Source: Ulota crispa (Eukaryota; Streptophyta; Bryopsida; Orthotrichales; Orthotrichaceae). Taken from it: a stretch of DNA of 64,000 nt. The notes beneath the pieces were generated by a model, which saw nothing but the letters and a program-made list of their open reading frames with translations, was not told the DNA's origin and ran no database searches. Position 1 is the stretch's first letter, and every line of letters starts with the position of its first letter. The stretch covers positions 20,192,358-20,256,357 of the forward strand of contig OY987244.1 in assembly GCA_963920765.1 (NCBI GenBank). Reading direction: 5' to 3'. This document shows positions 1-11,708 of the stretch, in pieces. The position numbers and the translations under genes are program-made.

Positions 1-760
1 TGACATTGGAAGTGCAAAAAAAAGTTTTTTTCTGCGCTACCCAAAAATTTTAGAAGCCTTTGACCTTTCCTATATCAAAAAAATTGCTCTACTCAAAGTT
101 GAGGTTTATTTTTTCCGTGTAGAAGACCAAGTTAGGTATGTGTGGGAGAGTTTTCAAATGAATTGGAGGTGTGAATCATACTTTGTTAAATCTTGCAATG
201 CCATAAGGCCATGAAATTTGAATATACACTAGGTAAAATTGGAGGGTTTATGTAAAATTCAGAAATTTGAGTTACTTTTATCCAAATGGTTAAAACCAAG
301 GAATCTAGTCTATTACAACTTGGGAAAAAAAAGGTAAAATAAAAATACACAAAGAGCTCAAAAAAGTAAAGCAACAAGTTTTACAAGGGGGAAAAGGAAT
401 GGAGGTTTGGGAGTCCCATACTTGCCCACAAACTAAAATTTCTCACTCATCAATCAGAATTGAATGGTTCAAAGTTTCCTACATATGTAGAAGTCTAAAG
501 AACCAATTTCAAATTTTTTTTTATGAAAAAACGCAATTTAAAAAAAAAATTTGAGCGGCCCAACGTTCCTTGTTTTCCATAAATTCATCCATAACTTCTT
601 TAATAAATGTCAAAATGAAGAAAAAATTAGATGCCCACACAAATCTTTGAATTCCCCATCTTTAATAAAAGTTTCAAAAAATCACACAAAGTAGTTTAGC
701 TATAGGTACATGCCTAAAACCCATTTGTCTCTGAAGGGACAATGGTCCTTTAGGGGTTAA
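1..760. mobile_element. TTAA element, family A, left end outside window
   Basis: The right end reads GGTCCTTTAGGGGTTAA and finishes with TTAA at 757-760. The interior matches the family A copies at 1847-2777 and 27852-28783, for example in the block around 20-110 and the CCCGAAGGGACAATGG-like stretch just inside the end. It has no coding capacity. The final TTAA is followed by a CCCTTGAATGC sequence that looks like the left end of a further TTAA element, so two elements may share this target. Confidence 0.75.
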
Positions 761-1040
761 CCCTTGAATGCTCCAAAGCACAGTCTAGGAAGTTTTTTGA
801 GCTTAACACCTAAAGGATCAAAGAGCCCAATATGGCCAAATGGGGTTCTTGGAGGTTTAAAAGTAGACAAAGAAGGCATTGCATGCTCAGGTTTTGGTTT
901 GCCACTCAAGTCCAAATGGAGCTAAAAGTTCAACAAAACTTTTGGATTGGCTTGTTGTTCCTTGAAGCATCTAGATTTTGCACCCAAACATTTGAATTTA
1001 CTATTTTTAATATTAAAAATAGTAGTGGGAGTGTATATAG

Positions 1041-2826
1041 GCATTGTACAATACCCTAAAGAAAGTATATGGAAGTCCTAGTTTTGTGCTTAAAGACTTC
1101 ATTTCGAAATCAAATTTAGTGGATGCTCCGCTGAGATTTTGGAAAAAATTTTGAACAAAAAGAATTCAGAATTTCTAAGAGAACAATTTTTGTTCCTAGC
1201 CAAATAGCTTATTTTGCATGCATATTGAGTGATCAATCAACAAAGCGGAAAGTTGTACATTCAAAGGTAATTTTTTCAAATCCCAATTACTACATCAATT
1301 ACTACAATTCTGAAAGAACTTTCTAAATGGAAACAACTCAGAACTTACACAAGAGTAACTTTCATTTGAGGCTCAAAAGCTTATCATGCATGCTTTGTTC
1401 ACAAATGAAGCCCAAACAAGCATGGTGGAGAGTAGGTGGGGTTTTTTTTGGAACATTTGCGTTTGTGGGGTGAGAGTTGCACATCCACACAAATATTTGC
1501 ACACTTCCTACTTGGTTCACTTGTTTGAGCTTCATTTTTGAACCACAAAAGCATGACAAGCTTTTGAGCCTCAAATGAAAGTTACTCTTGTGTAAGTTCT
1601 GAGTTGTTTCCATTTAGAAAGTTCTTTCAGAATTGTAGTAATTGATGTAGTAATTGGGATTTGAAAAAAATACCTTTGAATGTACAACTTTCCACTTTGT
1701 TGATTGATCACTCATTATGCATGCAAAATAAGCTATTTGGTTTGGAACAAAAATTGTTCTCTTAGAAATTCTGAGTTCTTTTTGTTCAAATTTTTTTCCA
1801 AAATCTTAGTGGAGCATCCCCTAAATTTGATTTCAAAATGAAGTCTTTAACCCCTAAAGGACCATGGCCTTTATTTTGTCAAAAAACACTCAAAAGTGCC
1901 ACTTCTATGGCAAAAGGTAAAAAAGTTTGAAGATTGGTCTTTTTGCATATCTAACCATAGGATCTTGTACTAGAATTGTATAGGAATGTGTCATTCAAAA
2001 CTTAAAAACTTTGACCACTCAAATTGCAAGATATTTGCGTTTAAAGTGTAAAAAACAAACTCTTTTGCACCTTGCACGACTAGATTATTTGACTTTGAAC
2101 CTTTTTAACTTCAAATTTTTGCTCCATGGAGTTTTGAGGTTTATTTTTTTGTGGTGGGGAATTGAGTTGAGAATCTTTGGGAAAAAACCAAAACAAAAAA
2201 TACTTAATTTTCTTTCTTAAAAAAAATATTAAATAGAAGAAGGTTTAAGATTGACCAAAAGCTTGCATTGTTAATAACCTTGCAATGGAATTGAATCACA
2301 ATAATCCCAATGGTGAGATTGTTCTAGCAAGCAATCTTCACCCTTTCCAATAGTTTCTTTTGCAAAAATTTTAAATTTGCATTCAAAAATGAAGTTCATA
2401 ATTTATTTTTTCAAAGTGAAACCACACCTACCTGCAAACAAAAACTCCTCATAACTTTCATCTCATCTATCAAAATTGAATGATTCAAAGCTCCCCACGT
2501 CTATGTAAGTCTAAAGAACCTATTTTAGATTTTTATTTGAACAAAACAAAAAATTTAAAGAAGTTTTTGGCTGCCCGGGGAGCAGCATTTTCTAGATTTT
2601 CATGCATAACTTCTTCAATAAATGTCAGAGTGAAGAAAAAATTACATTCCCACGTAGATCTTTGAATTCCTCACCTTCAATAAAAGTTTCAGAAAATCAC
2701 ACAAAGTAGTTTAGCCATAGGTACATGCCCAAAATCCCATTTGTCCCCCGAAGGGACAATGGTCCTTTAGGGGTTAAGCACGAAACTCGGACTTCCATAT
2801 ACTTTCTTTAGGATATTGTACATTGC
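1041..2826. repeat. Large foldback interrupted by a TTAA element
   Basis: The left arm (about 1041-1420) is the inverse complement of 1520-1847 continued by 2778-2826, with a loop of about 100 bases (1421-1519). Arms differ by scattered substitutions. The right arm is broken by the family A element at 1847-2777, and the left arm shows the uninterrupted version of the same site at 1090-1093. No gene is visible; short open frames here are repeat sequence. Confidence 0.85.
1847..2777. mobile_element. TTAA element, family A, complete copy
   Basis: It starts TTAACCCCTAAAGGACCATGG and ends GGTCCTTTAGGGGTTAA, with TTAA at 1847-1850 and 2774-2777. It is inserted in the right arm of a foldback. The unoccupied arm carries a single TTAA between the same flanks (GAAGTCT before, GCAC after, read on the minus strand of 1086-1100). 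This gives direct evidence of a 4-bp TTAA target duplication. No transposase frame is present, so it is non-autonomous. Confidence 0.9.
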
Positions 2827-4593
2827 ATTGTGAATGGAGGAATTTTGGATGGGATAGGTTGGAGGCCCACACTCCTATGTATAAGGGAGAAGGTTGGTGA
2901 TGTGTCACTTTTTTCTCTTGATTGGGTAAGGTTTTTGTAGCTCTAAAGTAGTGAGGCAGCTAGATCCACTTCCTTTAAATGACCATAAGTTTTGGGGTTT
3001 TTTCCCATTTGAGGAGTTTTTTTTCCATCAAGTATAGCTAGACATGGTCTCATGGGATCAACCATTAGGGATTTTTTTTTTCAGGAAAAATCACATCAAA
3101 GTCCAAAATCCTTATTGTGAAGTGTGAATTGCTACCCATTAACAAATATGAGATTCTCAATGGTGGGGATTTTGCAGATTTACTTGGATTTGAAATTAAA
3201 CTAGCCTTAAACTTTTGATTTATAGTTGGGTATAGAATGACTAGTTTGGATTGTGTGAATACTTGTTCAAGTTTCTAAAAATTGAGGGAATGGTGTTGAA
3301 GGTTCCATATTGGAGGTATGCTAAATTTTCTTAGCAAGATGCTTAGGTTGGCTAATATCCTACATTCTTTGGGGCCAACCGGTGTTTAGAGTATAATCCT
3401 GGCTAAGCCTAAAGAATTAAATAATGTTCTGTTTTTTTCCTCTTAAATGGACGGTTTTTCCTAAATTTTTGAAATCAATTGGGCAATTCTCAAAATCAAC
3501 TAGCTAGTTTGTAACTAAATGCTAGTACTCCCCGTACATTGCTCCAGAGGACCAAAAGTGTTCTTCCATGATTTCATAGGCCACTTTGATGCACTAAATT
3601 TAATTCTGTTTTACCTTACTATAAACTACAAACATCAAGGCATTCAAGGGGTTCATGTAAGTGGAGTAATGGCAAGGTAAGCCAAATATTGTACAAGTGT
3701 CTCAAGAGCCTTGATTGGGTGGAACATCATACAAAATGAGTTGGCAAGTAACGTTTCACAGGCTGCCGGCCAATACCCCTTGCAAGCTTGCACGTGTGTG
3801 CTTTGTGGTAGTAAGAAACTTGCTAGCAAGAGTTCAAGCATGTTCTAAACCCTTGTCATAGCAACCCTTAATTGTGTTGATCATTGTTTTCCAAGCAATA
3901 TTTAGCAATATGAAGCCTCAAAACTTAACATACAAATAAGTACAATCTTCAATAATTTGCAATTGTATGCATTTACATCTAATCTTGATGCTCACAAAAA
4001 TTTGAGATAAATCATGGGCTTATAGAATTTTGTAAAAATTAATAAAAAGCAACTACCTACTAAAAATTGAGGTTTTGTCATCACATGTTTTTTTTATCAA
4101 ATATCATAGTCTCCTAACTCCCATGGTCAATTGTTCCCAAATATTACATGTTGTTTTCTAAATAGATATTCCACTGTTTTTAATGTTCACTTTCTATGAA
4201 TCATGTGATTGAGTGAGATATGATGCATCAAAGTTGTAGGTCTGCAAAAGCTCTAATTTTTGGTGAAAATGGATTGGGTGATTAGGGGTTAATTTTGTGT
4301 ACATTTTTAGAAAGTCGGTTTCTTTTGCAGTAACATTACAGGGGATCAAGATGGTTTAGCTTACCAGAAGATGAAATTGGTTTGGAACAGCACTACGGAA
4401 GTATCGGAACAATAACAACCATGATTCTTAACATTTTCCAAAAAACAACACTATAAAAAAAAAACTTAGAAACTTTGTAACATCTGTAAGGAAGTAAGGA
4501 AGGTAAGATGAAGAAAATATCAATCTTGCCAACACAAGGCGTGTAGTATTCATGCTGATTTGTCTTTTACTTCTTAAGCAATGTGTGTATCTT
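2827..4593. other. AT-rich intergenic DNA, nothing recognised
   Basis: There is no coding frame of credible length or composition, and no RNA gene or clear repeat end. An isolated TTAGGGGTTAA at about 4291 resembles a TTAA element end, but I found no partner. Confidence 0.6.
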
Positions 4594-5243
4594 TTAACCC
4601 CTAAATGCCCAATGCACCCAATTTGGGTGTTTGTAAAACTTTGAAGACTAATAAAATCTTCTCATATTACTATTTTTGATATAATTTTTTATTACAATTT
4701 TGTTTTAAAGTCTATCTTCAATATCAAAAATTGGATTTTGAAAATGAATGTTCATGATTTTTTTATTCAAGATTTTGTACAAGGGTGTCCACTGCAATCT
4801 TGAGTTTTTTAGTGTTGGAAGATCTTGAAAATGAGCCTCAAATACACTAGAGGTTGGAGAAAAATCCGCATTAGAAATCCATTTAAAAAAATACAGAAGT
4901 AGATTTTGAAAGCCATAAATTGGTTAAGGTTAAGCATGTAATGACCTTAAACCTCATATTTTTTTGATGACCAACTTTTTAGGTTTGACATGTGAAATGA
5001 GGATTAGAAAACTTCAAGTCACTTTTGCAGTTTTAACACCCTCATGTTTGAACATTATAATCTTTCAAACTATAAGTGATATTGTTGTGTTTTCTTTTTC
5101 CATATAATCTCTAACATGTCAAATTCAAATTTGTATAGTTATAGTTTAAAAAACTTCATGAGATTTATGAAAAGGTTGGTAGATTGTTCACTTTCCTGAA
5201 AATGGCTAGAAGTTTAGACAGGCCTTGAGCATTTAGGGGTTAA
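4594..5243. mobile_element. TTAA element, family C
   Basis: The left end is TTAACCCCTAAATGCCCAA and the right end is GAGCATTTAGGGGTTAA, giving an inverted repeat of about 15 bases with TTAA at both borders. The interior is related to 11709-12364 and 25838-26493 (shared blocks around ATTTTGAAAATGA and GAGCCTCAAATACACTAGA). Length is about 650 bp, with no coding sequence. Confidence 0.85.
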
Positions 5244-6163
5244 AATTATGATCTTCTTGCTATTGAGTCTTCCAATCCTGTTGCTCTTGAATCTAATGCA
5301 GCTTCAACTTTACTCACTGAAAATAAGTTGCCTTAGCATTAGTAATTACATGAGTAATTACATTTGTGCATACTCTTCCATACATTTCATTATGGATTTG
5401 TATATTTTGAAGTGCAGTGGCAGATTTAATCAAAAAAGAATTTTGATTCAATTTCTAAAAGAATTGTTGAGATAGGAAGTTAGGTTGGATTTCAAAATTT
5501 CACATGCGTAGATTTGCCATAACATATTGAAGTCCTTGTTTGTGTAGGGTTTTATACAAGTAAAGTAACTCAATTATTAAACAATAAAATTTGTAAATTT
5601 TCCCTTGAGGACCAAGGATAATCTAGATTGCCAAAAGTTGATGATGTCATAGAATGTAATCTAGAAGAATAATTAAGAGATGATTTTCAAAAAGGAGTTG
5701 TATAATTTAACCTATAAATCATGTCTATATAATTGGATCTACTATTGTCCTTTTCAATAATTTTCAAAAATGTTTGGAACAAAGAATTTAGAATTTCATC
5801 TTTAATTGATTACAAAGTGAGATATAATGATTTTGCAATGTTTTGTTCCCTCTATGTTCATGATGTCATGTTTTATTTGAGATGACTTAAAAGTTATTTC
5901 ATAGCAATTGTTATTTTTAAATAATTTTGAGCACTTAACGTTTGAATTGGAAAAATTAGTTTACTGCAGTGAAATAAACCTGTACTACTTGAACTACAAA
6001 ATAAATGAACACAAAAATATTCAATAAGAACAAGTTATTGCAAAGAAATAATAATGATCAATTATTCTTATTTCTAAAGACTAGGATTTTTATGTACTTT
6101 CTAAATGATATAAACATTAGAACAGGATAAGTTGAAGTTTAAATCATTAGTTTGATCTCATTA
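5244..6163. other. AT-rich intergenic DNA, nothing recognised
   Basis: I see low-complexity A+T sequence with no gene, RNA or repeat boundary that I can support. Confidence 0.55.
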
Positions 6164-6496
6164 TTAACCTGTAAATGTCCAAGGGAACAAAAAAAAAAAG
6201 CCCTATGGTCACTATAAAAACACTACGTACTAAAAATAAAAACCTGAATTTTATTTAGAAGTGATCATAAATATATGGTGCATTATGAGAAGCAAAAAAC
6301 AACCTCACTAAAGGGGTTCATACTTTTAGATAATCCAAATTGTGAGAAGATTCAAAAACACAGTGTTAGGTCCCATGTTGCCCTTCTTGCAATTTTCATG
6401 AGGTACCAAGCACTATTGACCTTTGTAATTTTAGGAAATAATATTATAATAAGTGGACGGATTGGCACAATCAACCATCAGGCGTTCAAGGGTTAA
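6164..6496. mobile_element. Short TTAA element with degenerate ends
   Basis: The left end TTAACCTGTAAATGTCCAAG and the right end GGCGTTCAAGGGTTAA form a weak inverted repeat, with TTAA at 6164-6167 and 6493-6496. The complement of the right end (TTAACCCTTGAACGCC) resembles the sequence that begins at 757. Non-coding, 333 bp. Confidence 0.55.
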
Positions 6497-6529
6497 AAGT
6501 TTAAATCAATGCAAGGGCACTTACATTTG

Positions 6530-6797
6530 AACTCCATATTTGTTAATATGTGAAAAACGGGTATCCCACTTTGTACTCCACCTTAAACCCAAAAAGTTAC
6601 CTTAAACTAAATTCAAAGGTATTAAATTTAGTATGAGCCATCAAGATTTTTTCCCTCGCAAATTCCTCCTCTCAAGTGAGGACACGTGTACAAAAAAGAA
6701 GTTGAGCTTGATTTCAAGTGATCACCTAAAACTTTCACCTCAAAATTTGAAAGTCCCAAAATCTACCGTTTTTCCCAAAATTAACGAATATGGTGTT
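6530..6797. mobile_element. MITE family G, copy 1, 4-bp target duplication TTTG
   Basis: The ends are AACTCCATATTTGTTAA and AACGAATATGGTGTT, an inverted repeat shared with 41725-41980 and 52299-52566. TTTG lies directly outside both ends (6526-6529 and 6798-6801). The interior carries a conserved block near CCCTCGCAAATTCCTCC and a CACGTGTAC motif. Non-coding, 268 bp. Confidence 0.8.
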
Positions 6798-6801
6798 TTT
6801 G

Positions 6802-7521
6802 TAATTTAGTGAACACAAGCCGGTTTTGAAAATATTGAAAATCTCAAAAGTAAAACACGTAAGCTTATTTGCTTTCTTCTTCGTATTTCTAAACTCGAAG
6901 TATAAACACGATTCAACTTCATCTTAGAGCAATTGTCTTGTAAATTGTTTTTAGTTTGAAACTGATCTTCTGGAAATTCTAATCAAACATGAAATATGAT
7001 AATAAAATGGTTTATCCACAAGCTTCATACATTTGAGGTTTGGACACCACGAAAATTCCGATTTTCATATTTGATTTAATTGAGAATGATTTTGTTGCCT
7101 AATCATCACAGGCTATTTGTATTATTGGAAAAATGAAAAAAATGCAAAATTCTATGTTTCTATTCTATGCAATGAGTTGCACTAACTTAGAAAATAATTG
7201 GTGATTCTACAAAAGCAATCTGCACACTCAAAAGATATAATTTTCCCAGACGTAGAGTGACATTTCACAAAGAAGTTTATCTATGGTTATTTTCATTAGA
7301 GTGTCCAAAAAAAAGTAAAACTTAATTTGAATGCAATCACCACAAGGCAATGTTGTAACCAAGAATAATGGTTTGCAATCTACCAAGGCATTTTTTCTTG
7401 CTAAGTACTTATTAATACATTTGTAAAAATGACAATTTCCAAATATTATTCAAGCGCCAGATGTAGTTTCTTTACATTCATTTATTTGGTTTAGATTTTT
7501 TGATATTTTTGATACTTCAAT
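6802..7521. other. AT-rich intergenic DNA, nothing recognised
   Basis: No gene, RNA or repeat end is supported here. Confidence 0.5.
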
Positions 7522-7683
7522 CACTACAAGAGAACAATGTTAATTTGAACATTTTTTTTGTCAATTATTTAGGATGTGATGATTGGACCTTTTTTTTTTG
7601 TTATTGCATACAACTTTTTGTCAATTTGGACACATTTAGTCAATGTGCACGTGTTAATTTGGATATTTTTTTTGCTTGTAGTG
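7522..7683. mobile_element. CACTA-like MITE, family H copy 1
   Basis: It begins CACTACAAG (7522-7530) and ends CTTGTAGTG (7675-7683), a perfect 9-base inverted repeat of the CACTA type. Internal sub-repeats read TCAATTTGGACACATTTAGT. A related copy is at 16485-16620 and a degenerate one near 52735-52890. I could not define a convincing target duplication. Confidence 0.55.
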
Positions 7684-9900
7684 TTAATTGATAACACAAA
7701 ACCACATCACATAACAACCATTTTCCTTTTTTGTTTTAATATTTGTGCCAAGAGGTCTCAATCATATGCTAAAATTCATCTTTTGGCGACAAATGATTCC
7801 ATTTGATTATCAAAGGTCAACATTTCCAATAAGTAATCTCACGTAATTACCAAGGCAGACATTCATTTTCTGTAACCAAATCCAACCACCAAGAACGCAT
7901 TATTAATTTATTCATTAAATTGGAAAAAAAACTTACATGTTGGGATTTTTGAATTTTTCATTTTTAATATTACGATGATTTTTTCAAGATCTTACAATGA
8001 AATACCTTACAAGAATTATAAAAAAGCTCACTTCAAACCACCAAAATATTCCCACAAATACAAAACTTAGTATAGTGATGCTTAGATAAGGTCAACTTTT
8101 TGGGCTTGCAAAAAGTATTGACCTTGTCCAAGCATTGATCATAAACAAACACTCCCTTTGTATTGTTTTCCCTAATTCTTGTGATTGCAACTTTGGAGGT
8201 GCTTTCCTACCCATGTTTTTGGTACACTAACCAAACACCTTTCTAACTAATGAGTCAGCTTGGGCATTGATGAAAAGGAAACGTTGACCATATGTAAACA
8301 CTTGACCTTAACCAAGCTCATAATACATGCTTTGGACAAAAGGGGAGTGGGCTTTTGATCTTATCCAATTGTTGCTCTTACAAAGGTTGGTGTTAACCAA
8401 GCACCTTTGTATTCCGAAATACATTTTGGGAAAGTAATTTTCCCAATTTAATGAATAACACGTTCAAGCCAAACATCCCCAATTAGTAAATCCACCCCAA
8501 GAATATTTTCTTGGCTAAAATTTGTCTAAATCTTACCTCAAACCCCAACTGGCAGCCATAACGCTACAAAAATTCAATGAACAAGTGGATGAAGTTACAA
8601 ATCCCTCCCCACTTTAGCACCAAGTTTGCCAAATTTTGGATGAACTAATATTAATAAATTTATGGATGAACATGCACAAGTCGTTAATTCTATCCAAGTC
8701 TGTCTAAATTTTCCGTGCACAAGTCGTTAATTCTATCCAAGTCTGTCCAAATTTTCCTTACCTACTCGCATTGTGGGGGGCGTTGACCTCTACCAGTGAA
8801 ATACCAAAAATAAACCTCAAATCCACCCAAACCAATGGGACGGGTGTTTCTATTTGGTGATAAGCTACCGTTGAGACTCACATTGATAACATCAATCTAC
8901 CAGGGCCATTAGGTGAATGGTTAGAAATTGGCTATCCCCATTCCCCGAAATCACAATAATGTTCATAGGTTTGCTTAAAAGAATTACAAGCTCTATCCTT
9001 CAATCATTTTTACGAAGCAGTTTGGAAGGTGAGTGCTTAGAAGAGCTGCTTCTTATGTATTTACGTTCAGTTGTCTTTTTTTGTAATTATATTTAGTTGT
9101 CTGTTTTTGCAACCATTTGAAGGTGAAGTCAATGCGCATGCTAGAAAATTCTGTTGGAGCTAGTATTTCTAATGCAATGTGATAATAGACTTTATTTATG
9201 TTAGTCAATGTTTTCATTTCAATATTCTGTTCATGACCAAAAAGGTAGCTATGGCGATAATTAAATAATTTACTGCAATCTTGTAAGACCTCTGTTTTTG
9301 TAAAAACTTGAAAATGATACATTTTCTTGAAAACGATTTTTGGAAACTTATTGATGCATTTTTTTCAATCTCATTTCATTTCTGTGGTCATTGTCAGATT
9401 CTTCTTGGCGGATGCTCTACTACAAGGTTGCTTACTTTGTCAAATTGGACAACTATCAACACACATACATATTGTAAAGAGGTAAAGATCTTTTGCTTTT
9501 TGCTTGAACTCCTATTTTTGACTTCTGGCTAGTTTTTCTCTATATTGATAAACCTCATGTAGGTCAATAATTGAGATTTCTTTTTGGATTGTATTGAACA
9601 CAGAGGAATTTGTTTTCTATACGTTGGTTTTGTAACCAACAATATTTTGTCACTGTTTTTGTAATGGTAGAAAAAATAAATTCAATGTTGGTCACTACTA
9701 TTCACACCACTTTGTGTTAGAACAAAAAGAAAAATCAAGAATTGTTAGCCACATAACATTTATTCAATCATCTCTGATGTAGCAAAAAGAGTTTAGTATG
9801 ATTTATACTAATTTTACACAATGTTCTCCAAATTGCAATTTGAAAATAGCGTAGACTTTCGAATAGTGTATAGTTTTTTCTATTCCAAAAAGCAATCTAA
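7684..9900. other. AT-rich intergenic DNA with one small tandem duplication
   Basis: No gene is recognised. At about 8671-8757 a segment of about 46 bases starting GCACAAGTCGTTAATTC is duplicated in tandem with one visible substitution. The DNA just before 9901 could hold the promoter of the Dof-like locus, but no clear element stands out. Confidence 0.5.
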
Positions 9901-11035
9901 ATGATTGATTGTTGCTCTCAGGAAAAGAAAAAAAAGGCAAGCACTATGGCTCCATGTTCTAAGCCTGATCTGACGATTAAAATTCCGGAACACTTGAGAA
10001 ATGTATGCCTAGTTTGCCCTCGTGTGGAGTGTGGTTCAAACAATGTTAAATTTAGGTCTTTCAACAACAACAAGCCTGATCAACCCCGCTTTCTTTGTAA
10101 AGCTTGCAAGCAATTATTCACCCTCGATGGGAAGTTGTTTGTGAGAGAGGAGTCGACGAGCAAAGAGCCTACCATAACAAAATCTAGAGGAATTGTTTTA
10201 GCAAATGCCAAGAATCCAAGACTAGTAGGCCTGTCCAGTCTCTCGCCGAACATGCGGAGATTGGTGAGAGTAGTGAACCATTACGGTGGGCTACGATAAG
10301 ACAGCGGTCTCCACGACCTTCATCAGTTGCAGGAGCCCCAAACGAGAACGGAAACAAGGATGGAAACAAGGATGAGAATGGGGATGAAAATGAGGATGAT
10401 GAGAATGGAGATGAAAACGAGGATGATGAGAATGGAGATGAAAACGAGGAGGATGAGGATGGGGATGAAAACGAGGAGGATGAGGATGTGGATGAAAACA
10501 CGGATGAGAATGGGGATGAAAATGAGAATGTGGATGAAAATAAGGATGAGAATGGGGATGAAAATGAGGATGAGGATGGGGATGAGGATGGGGATGAGGG
10601 TAAGGATGAACACAACGATAAATATCAGAAAAAGGATGAAGACGACGATGAGCCTGGCGAGCGAAGTGGGCGGATTCGAGTGAATTACAGCATCGTCAAG
10701 GTGACGAAATCAGCATGCAGGAGTGGCCGGGGCATCCCAGCAGGAACATCAGCTTGAAAGAGCTTGCTGGCAAAACTCCGGTAAGCTTACTGGTGATCAA
10801 CAGTCGTGTCAAGGGAAGAAGAAAATTAAAGCATATTCTGGACGAATCTCAGGTACAAAGTTAACTTACTGCGGAGGAATCAATGCTAGGAATCACTTGA
10901 ATGAGAGATGCTAGGCTTACCCTGCAGGAGGTGTGTATGGAGAAGCAGGCCATGGCCTTACTTAGAGCTGGAGTGGCAAGCTATGGAGCAACGCCTGCGA
11001 GAACGAGAACGCAAAGCCAGAGACGAGGATGAAAA
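9901..11035 (+). pseudogene. Dof-like zinc-finger gene with acidic repeat tail, frame-broken
   Basis: Dof proteins are plant transcription factors that bind DNA through one C-x2-C-x21-C-x2-C zinc finger. The first open frame (9901-10299) has a finger with Cys39, Cys44, Cys66 and Cys69: the 21-residue central spacing and final CKAC are kept, but the first pair is C-x4-C (CPRVEC). An extra Cys36 would allow C-x2-C-x26 instead. Dof-like residues KF, NNN, QPR and CKAC are present. Coding character then moves one frame back: about 10203-10755 reads as a basic/serine stretch leading to an Asp/Glu/Asn repeat. It shifts again near 10660 to a frame reading GDEISMQEWPGHPSRN, with stops after about 10850. 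A short GT-AG intron (10141-10187 or 10141-10220) could explain the first shift, but the later breaks favour decay. The start could be 9901 or the in-frame ATG at 9946. A second relative lies at 33774. Confidence 0.65.
10341..10640 (+). repeat. Acidic codon repeat (GATGAGAATGGGGATGAAAA-like)
   Basis: Imperfect tandem copies of a unit of about 18-30 bases encode repeated D/E/N/G residues (such as DENGDENEDDENGDE) in the frame starting at positions divisible by 3. The same DNA is open in several other frames on both strands because of the repeat, giving artificial Met/Arg-rich and Ser/Pro/Phe-rich frames that should not be annotated as genes. Confidence 0.85.
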
Positions 11036-11708
11036 GAACTGCACTCAGTGCTTCAAAAACCGAATTGTCCGGATGGTTCACTCCTCTCTCTCTCTTGCCA
11101 ATTACAATTTACTAGTTTTTTGCGGAGGTTTTGTTTTGACGAAGGTTACGCAAGCAATTGAAAGCATGCACATTGAAGAAGAAGAGATGGGTGTTGAGTT
11201 CGTCTCTCTTGCTGTCATGGTAAAGTTGTAGAAAAAAGCAAAGCAAAACTATTGTGGGAATGCGTAGTTTAAAGTTAGATTCTTCATCTGGTTTTTGAAA
11301 AAGCAAAAATTTATTAATAGAATTTTTTAAGACTAAATCCTTCTATAAAAAAGAATTGATATCTTCATATTGTTCAAATAAATCACTTAGCAAAAAAATT
11401 GCAAAACAAAGTAATAAGGATTATATTAAATTATTGTTATTATTTAAATTAACTGCTTAATAAATTTATTAAATTGATAATCATTAAAAAATCCTCAAAA
11501 GAATTAAAAACAAACTATTACATAGAGAATACCGTGTGCAATAAAAACTGCAGGCACTGTTTTGGAGGAGATATTGTGCAATGAATATTGGTTTAGAATT
11601 AAAAATATTCACTTGGTGTTGAGATTTTATTGAATTTTAGGTTGAGATATTGTTTGTAGGTAAAGCATAGCATATCATTATGCTATTTTTTTGTGTAATA
11701 GTGGGTAT
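11036..11708. other. AT-rich DNA after the Dof-like locus
   Basis: There is a short run of coding-like sequence to about 11230 with no recognisable product, then plain AT-rich DNA. No terminator or RNA is identified. Confidence 0.4.

Noticed and set aside
1847-1866. Interstitial telomere repeats
   Set aside because: Only one CCCTAAA-like unit occurs at each site, always at the end of an inverted-repeat element with TTAA, never in tandem.
10184-10615. Minus-strand Ser/Pro/Phe-rich and Ile/Leu-rich open frames
   Set aside because: They are shadows of the acidic codon repeat; a trinucleotide-like repeat keeps several frames open.
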